Source: CAYJAQ01 sp964368275 (lineage in GTDB: Bacteria; Bacillota_I; Bacilli_A; ML615J-28; CAG-313). Taken from it: DNA of 17,286 nucleotides. Below, in pieces: positions 13,426 to 17,286 of the stretch. The DNA is taken from contig CAYJAQ010000031.1 of the NCBI GenBank assembly GCA_964368275.1, positions 1-17,286 on the forward strand, read 5' to 3'. The stretch's first letter is position 1; each line of letters starts with the position of its first letter. Position numbers and translations under genes: made by a program. The notes under the pieces were generated by a model. The model ran no database searches. It was not told the origin of the DNA and was given only the letters and a program-made list of their open reading frames with translations.

Positions 13426-14153
13426 TAAAATTTGATATACTAACCTTATTTCCAGAAATGTTTGAAGGTGTTATTAACTCGTCAATTATTAAAAGAGCAA
13501 TATCAAAAGAGTTGATTAGTATTAACATTATTGACTTTCGCACCTACTCTACCAATAAACACCATACTGTTGATGATTATGCATATGGTGGTGGTGCCGG
13601 AATGTTAATTAGTGTTGAACCAATTCATCTTGCCTTAAAGGCAATTGCTAAAAACGAAGAAGCGTTTAAGATATTAACATCACCTAGTGGTAAAACCTTT
13701 AATCAACAAAAAGCCGAAGAACTTGCGAAATTAGAACACATCATTATTGTTTGTGGTCATTATGAGGGAATTGATGCTCGCGTGTTAAATTACATTGACG
13801 AAGAAATATCGGTTGGTGATTATGTCTTAACAGGGGGAGAAACGCCAGCAATGATTATTTTTGATGCTGTTTCACGCCTAATTCCTGGTGTTATAAGTGA
13901 TGATTCAACAACACAAGAATCATTTACCGAAGGTTTATTAGAATATCCTCAGTATACAAGACCTCCAGTATATGAAGGAGTAAGTGTACCAGAGATTTTA
14001 CTTTCTGGTCATCATGCTAATATTAATAAATGGCGTCGAAAAGAAGCGATTAAAAAGACTTACTTAATGCGACCCGATTTATTAGATAAATTAGAAATGA
14101 CACCAGAAGATTATCATTTATTAGAAGAGGTGAAAAAAGAATGCGTAGATTAA
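13422..14153 (+). CDS. trmD: tRNA (guanine-N1)-methyltransferase TrmD
   Basis: TrmD methylates G37 of tRNAs with a 36GG sequence, using S-adenosylmethionine, and prevents +1 frameshifting. The 243-residue protein shows YGGGAGM at 55-61, the trefoil-knot cofactor loops CGHYEGID (111-118) and VGDYVLTGGE (131-140), and ESFTEGLLEYPQYTRP at 166-181, whose acidic residue (Glu170) sits at the catalytic position. Length is normal. It is coupled to rimM by a 4-base overlap, the arrangement seen in many bacteria. rplS, the common next gene, is absent; a lipoprotein gene starts within the end of trmD instead. Confidence 0.97.
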   Translation: MIKFDILTLFPEMFEGVINSSIIKRAISKELISINIIDFRTYSTNKHHTVDDYAYGGGAGMLISVEPIHLALKAIAKNEEAFKILTSPSGKTFNQQKAEELAKLEHIIIVCGHYEGIDARVLNYIDEEISVGDYVLTGGETPAMIIFDAVSRLIPGVISDDSTTQESFTEGLLEYPQYTRPPVYEGVSVPEILLSGHHANINKWRRKEAIKKTYLMRPDLLDKLEMTPEDYHLLEEVKKECVD

Positions 14154-14614
14154 TTAAAACTTTAATACTAATAACATTATTGTTTACAATCACTGGTTGT
14201 AAACATGAAATGCGGATGTTTGATGAACCGGAGAAGTTTATTGAAGAACTCTACGATTTCCAAGTGGACACTGATTCCGAATATGTAATCATTGATTTTC
14301 GCCCATTAGGTGAAAATGAAGTGGTAGGTCAAGACTATGCTACTTCCCATATATCTGGAGCTGCTCATTATGATTATATTGTAGATAAACCAAATGAGTT
14401 TATTAATTGGGTAAATAGTTTATATACCACCAAAACCTCTTTCTTCCTCATAGATAATGGCGAAGGTTTGGTTGAAGAAATCGGCAAATCATTAGGTGAA
14501 AATGGCTTTAACCGGGTATATGTTTTTACCAAAGGATATGACACTTTAAAAAGTTCACCTGCCTATGAAACCTATTTGTATGAAGGGAAAGGAACAGAAG
14601 ATTGTGGTTGTTAA
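14141..14614 (+). CDS. Rhodanese-like lipoprotein lacking the catalytic cysteine
   Basis: A 157-residue protein with a lipoprotein signal peptide (basic tip, hydrophobic 8-17, lipobox ITGC with Cys20) and a rhodanese fold at about 30-145. Rhodanese marks are VIIDFRP at 49-55, SHISGAAHYD at 69-78 and GFNRVYVFTKGYDTL at 122-136. The catalytic loop, normally Cys-x-x-Gly, reads FLIDNGEG (102-108), so the sulfur-carrying Cys is replaced by an acidic/polar residue and sulfurtransferase activity is unlikely. The mature protein ends in CGC (Cys155, Cys157). It starts inside trmD (13-base overlap) with GAGGTGA upstream, and is followed by a strong terminator, so it is the last gene of the ATPase-rimM-trmD unit. 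Lipid anchoring puts it outside the membrane; a redox, metal or peptide-binding role is open. Confidence 0.7.
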   Translation: MRRLIKTLILITLLFTITGCKHEMRMFDEPEKFIEELYDFQVDTDSEYVIIDFRPLGENEVVGQDYATSHISGAAHYDYIVDKPNEFINWVNSLYTTKTSFFLIDNGEGLVEEIGKSLGENGFNRVYVFTKGYDTLKSSPAYETYLYEGKGTEDCGC

Positions 14615-14639
14615 AATCACTTAGAACCAATAAAAAATA

Positions 14640-14662
14640 AAAGCACTCATTGAGTGCTTTTT
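14640..14662 (+). terminator. Terminator of the metal-rimM-trmD unit
   Basis: AGCACTCA pairs with TGAGTGCT around one base (14642-14658), followed by a T-run. It lies 26 bases after the lipoprotein stop. Confidence 0.85.
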
Positions 14663-15142
14663 ATAAAAATATTTAACAAGTTAGTCAGGCCCTTTAAATT
14701 AGTTTGTGGTTTGTCAAAATAACGCCATAAAGAAGATTGTGGTCAAAAAAGGAGTATTGAATTGATGCTCCTTTTCTTCACAAAAATATCTTGTTAATAA
14801 TATTTTTTCTTTCTTTGGTGTGCTTTGTATAGGTATATCTTTATTAAAAATGAAGAAACTCCAAAAGAAGAATAAATAATCTGTAGACCAAATTATCAAA
14901 TATATACCAGTAATAAGGGTTATATGGCTGATAAAAATTTGCCAATTACAAATGTTTTAGAATTATTACTTATATTTAATAGAAAGATCTTTAAAGGTCA
15001 AAAGACCAAAGTGAGAAGCTTGAAGATAATTATTACTAATTAAACAGCTCCAAGATACCTTGATAAAAATATTATAAGCATTTACTCTAACAAACAATTT
15101 ATTTTGTGATAAAATAATAAAAACATAAAAAGGAGATTATAT
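14663..15142. other. 480-bp gap without a convincing gene; possible decayed element
   Basis: Neither strand shows a believable gene here. It contains a hairpin (14748-14778; AAAAGGAGTAT with ATGCTCCTTTT around 7 bases) with only a weak T-tail. At 14707-14718 the plus strand reads GTGGTTTGTCAA, close in form to the insertion-sequence-like end seen at 193-217 (GGGTCTGTCAAA). A 39-codon frame at 14924-15043 has an AAGGG upstream but no recognisable content. A minus frame of 61 codons is low-complexity and has no ribosome site. Decay of a mobile element is a reasonable reading, not a proven one. Confidence 0.35.
15087..15115 (+). promoter_or_regulatory. Promoter of pepF-dapF
   Basis: CTAACA (15087-15092), 17 bases, TAAAAT (15110-15115), with an extended TG-A before the -10. 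Spacing is ideal but the -35 box matches at only four of six bases. Confidence 0.5.
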
Positions 15143-16906
15143 ATGAATTGGGATTTAACATATTTATTTAAGACAAAAGAAGAATTTGAAGCTAGCTTAG
15201 CAGGCTTTTCTAGTTATATTGAAAAACTTGCTTCTTATGAAGGAAAGCTAGATAATGAAGAAAGTTTCAAAGAGTTCTTTTTACTTCAAAAAGAATTTGA
15301 TGGGATTGCTGGCAGAACATATCAATATGCAAGTTTAAGTTCTGACCTTAATAAAAAGGATGTGCAAAATAATGCAACACTTGCTAAAGTAATGAGTGCC
15401 TTCCATGTTTTCTCTGAAAAGCTATCATTTATGGAACCTGAGATTTTAGCAATTGGTAAAGAAAAAGTGATGGGATTTATTGACAATAATGCGGAATTAA
15501 CAGAGTTTAAATTTAGTATGGAAAAACTTTTTCGTAGTAATGAACATGTATTAGATGCTAAAAGTGAAAAATTACTTTCCTATTATTCACCTGTTACTGG
15601 TAAAGGTCGCGAACTATACAGCAGTTTAGCAGTTGGCGATGGTAAGAGTGAGCAAGTAAAACTAAAAAATAAACAAGTAGTTAATGTTACACAAGGATCT
15701 TGGACAGGATTAATTGAAAAGTCGGAATGTGATGCTGATCGTAAGAAAGTATTTGAAGCAATATACAAACGTTATGATGAAAATAAACACACATATGCTA
15801 CTATCTACGAAACCGTACTTTCTGCTGATAAAGCACGTGCCAAAGCTCGCAACTACAGCACTATTTTAGAGAGTTATTTATTTAACAATAATATTCCAAC
15901 TGCTGTATATACTAATCTTGTAAAAACAGCTAGTACTAAGAACAAAGCTTTAAAGAAGTATATTAAGTTAAGACAAAAATATCTTGGCTTGAAACGTTAT
16001 CATACATATGATCGTTTTATGCAATTTGCTAAATCAAATCGAGAATATAGTTATGAAGATGCTCGTAATATTTTCTTTGATGCCATCAAAGAATTACCAG
16101 AAGAATTCCAAAACTATGCTCATATGGCAATAGAACCAGGCTTTGTTGATGTATATGAAAAAGATGGCAAACGTACTGGTGCTTATTCTTCAAGTGTTAA
16201 TGATAGCCGTCCATTTATTCTATTAAACTTTGATAATAATTTGGATGATGTTTTCACTTTAGCACATGAAGCAGGTCACTCTATTCATTCATTATATGCT
16301 ATGAACAATCAACCAGCTAGTCTACAAGATTACACTATCTTTGTTGCTGAAATAGCTTCAACATTTAACGAACACTTATTATTAGACTATTTTATTAAAT
16401 CAGGCAATGCTACCAAAGAAGAAAAGATTATGCTTCTTCAAAAAGCAATTGATGAGATTGTGGGTACTTTCTATCGCCAAACATTATTTGCTGATTACGA
16501 ATTACGTGCTCATAAATTAGTAGAAGAGAATCAACCAATTAATCACGAAGTATTATCTAATATTATGATTGATTTATACAAGCAATATTATGGTCTTGAT
16601 ATTAAGAAAGAAGTATATAAACAATATGTTTGGGCATATATCCCTCATCTATTCTATACACCATTCTATGTTTACCAATATGCAACAAGCTTTTCAGCAA
16701 GCTTAAAACTATATAAGAATGTTAAAGATGGTATTCCTGGTGCATTTGATCGTTATACTAATTTGCTTAAATCAGGCGGCTCGAAATATCCTGTTGAACA
16801 AGCAAGAGAAGCAGGTGTTGACTTTACTAAGTTAGATGCATTTACAGCTGTAGTTGATCGTATGAATGAACTTGTTGATCAACTAGAAGAATTGTTGGCT
16901 GAATAA
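15143..16906 (+). CDS. pepF: Oligoendopeptidase F
   Basis: An M3-family zinc metallopeptidase that cuts peptides of roughly 7-17 residues in the cytoplasm, used in peptide nutrition and turnover. The 587 residues match the family length (about 600). The N-terminal helical lobe begins WDLTYLFKTKEEFEA. The zinc site is HEAGH at 375-379, with Glu376 catalytic and Glu403 (VAEIAST) the likely third ligand. C-terminal tyrosines in YTPFYVYQYATS are typical of the family's substrate site. AAGGAG lies 9 bases before the ATG. dapF begins one base after the stop, so the two form an operon. Confidence 0.95.
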   Translation: MNWDLTYLFKTKEEFEASLAGFSSYIEKLASYEGKLDNEESFKEFFLLQKEFDGIAGRTYQYASLSSDLNKKDVQNNATLAKVMSAFHVFSEKLSFMEPEILAIGKEKVMGFIDNNAELTEFKFSMEKLFRSNEHVLDAKSEKLLSYYSPVTGKGRELYSSLAVGDGKSEQVKLKNKQVVNVTQGSWTGLIEKSECDADRKKVFEAIYKRYDENKHTYATIYETVLSADKARAKARNYSTILESYLFNNNIPTAVYTNLVKTASTKNKALKKYIKLRQKYLGLKRYHTYDRFMQFAKSNREYSYEDARNIFFDAIKELPEEFQNYAHMAIEPGFVDVYEKDGKRTGAYSSSVNDSRPFILLNFDNNLDDVFTLAHEAGHSIHSLYAMNNQPASLQDYTIFVAEIASTFNEHLLLDYFIKSGNATKEEKIMLLQKAIDEIVGTFYRQTLFADYELRAHKLVEENQPINHEVLSNIMIDLYKQYYGLDIKKEVYKQYVWAYIPHLFYTPFYVYQYATSFSASLKLYKNVKDGIPGAFDRYTNLLKSGGSKYPVEQAREAGVDFTKLDAFTAVVDRMNELVDQLEELLAE

Positions 16907-16907
16907 C

Positions 16908-17286
16908 ATGATCCATATCGCCAAGTATCATGGCTGTGGCAATGATTTTGTCATTGTAAAAGAACAAGATATTTTAGGTAGAGATTATAATGAATTAGCT
17001 CTTACTTTATGCAACCGCTATACAGGAATAGGAGCTGATGGCTTAATTATTGTACGAAGTAAACCATTAACAATGTTATTCTATAACCAAGATGGCACTG
17101 AAGGAACAATGTGTGGCAATGGAATTCGCTGTTTTGCCCGTTTTGTTTATGAAGAAAACATTAATAAAACTAATGAATTTGAGGTATTAACAAAAGCAGG
17201 AATAAAAAAAGTGACAATCTTAAATGAGTCACAATTCCAGGTGCGCGTAGATATGGGAGAACCAAACTTTCATAAAGATGCTATGG
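16908..17286 (+). CDS. dapF: Diaminopimelate epimerase, N-terminal part (3' end outside window)
   Basis: DapF converts LL- to meso-diaminopimelate, a cofactor-free racemisation that supplies lysine and peptidoglycan synthesis. The 126 visible residues start with KYHGCGNDFVIV, the family's N-terminal motif, and include TGIGADGLIIV, NQDGTEGTMCGNGIRCFARF with one of the two active-site cysteines (in CGNG), and the fold's internal repeat begins after. The frame is open to the window edge; a full protein would need about 150 more residues. It starts one base after the pepF stop with only a weak ribosome site, so translation is probably coupled. The gene suggests meso-diaminopimelate, hence a cell wall, which argues against a wall-less mollicute. 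Confidence 0.95.
   Translation, partial: MIHIAKYHGCGNDFVIVKEQDILGRDYNELALTLCNRYTGIGADGLIIVRSKPLTMLFYNQDGTEGTMCGNGIRCFARFVYEENINKTNEFEVLTKAGIKKVTILNESQFQVRVDMGEPNFHKDAM

Noticed and set aside
14141..14614. Active thiosulfate sulfurtransferase
   Set aside because: The catalytic loop has Asp-Asn where the Cys must be, so an active rhodanese is not supported.
14714..14899. Minus-strand 61-codon frame in the gap before pepF
   Set aside because: It is Phe-rich from AT-rich sequence, has no ribosome site and matches no family I know.
14924..15043. Plus-strand 39-codon frame with AAGGG upstream
   Set aside because: A weak ribosome site and no recognisable content; frames of this length are expected by chance in AT-rich sequence. 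Kept only as a note in the gap entry.
14663..15142. tRNA or riboswitch in the gap
   Set aside because: I could not find a cloverleaf, a T-loop GGTTCGA-type motif or a known riboswitch core. The hairpin alone is not enough.

Overview
The window is AT-rich and gene-dense, and reads like a low-GC Gram-positive chromosome of class Bacilli in the broad sense. Supporting genes are ribonuclease J, a type 2 peptide deformylase, the rpsP-khpA...rimM-trmD ribosome-maturation neighbourhood, YlbD/YlbE, an UPF0223 protein and oligoendopeptidase F. Several start sites show strong AGGAGG-type ribosome binding sites and consensus or extended -10 sigma-A promoters. TGA acts as a stop (tldD, rimM) and tryptophan is TGG, so the code is standard and not that of Mycoplasma. 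dapF at the right edge implies diaminopimelate synthesis, so probably a cell wall. Spore-coat-associated families (YlbD, YlbE and a YjcZ-like peptide) point to a spore-former or a descendant of one. I cannot name a genus.

Layout, left to right. Positions 1-217 hold what looks like the tail of a decayed insertion sequence (a zinc-finger peptide fragment, a bidirectional terminator and a duplicated 21-bp end-like repeat), abutting the stop of rnj (minus). A Cof-type HAD phosphatase (plus) is divergent from rnj. tldD-tldE form a minus-strand operon with 4-nt overlapping genes, then def (minus). At 6546-8033 lies a cluster of small, probably sporulation-linked genes: a 54-residue Gly/Tyr/Cys-rich YjcZ-like peptide (minus), an UPF0223 protein (plus), a 76-residue coiled-coil protein (minus), and ylbD-ylbE (plus).

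From 8040 on, everything is on the plus strand. A near-perfect sigma-A promoter, whose -35 box sits in the ylbE terminator stem, drives rpsP-khpA. The widespread rpsP-khpA-rimM-trmD order is then interrupted by about 4.2 kb: a membrane protein with an RsgI-like extracellular domain and its own promoter and terminator, then an ArsR/SmtB sensor and a Zn/Cd-type P1B ATPase behind an operator-overlapped promoter. rimM starts inside the end of the ATPase gene, so rimM-trmD and a rhodanese-like lipoprotein gene appear to form one transcription unit with metal efflux. A terminator follows. After a 530-bp gap with no convincing gene come pepF and the start of dapF.

The points most worth attention are the coupling of conserved translation genes to a metal-responsive efflux operon, the small-gene spore-coat-like cluster, the stripped-down RsgI-like protein, and the rhodanese-like lipoprotein that lacks the catalytic cysteine but ends in Cys-Gly-Cys.
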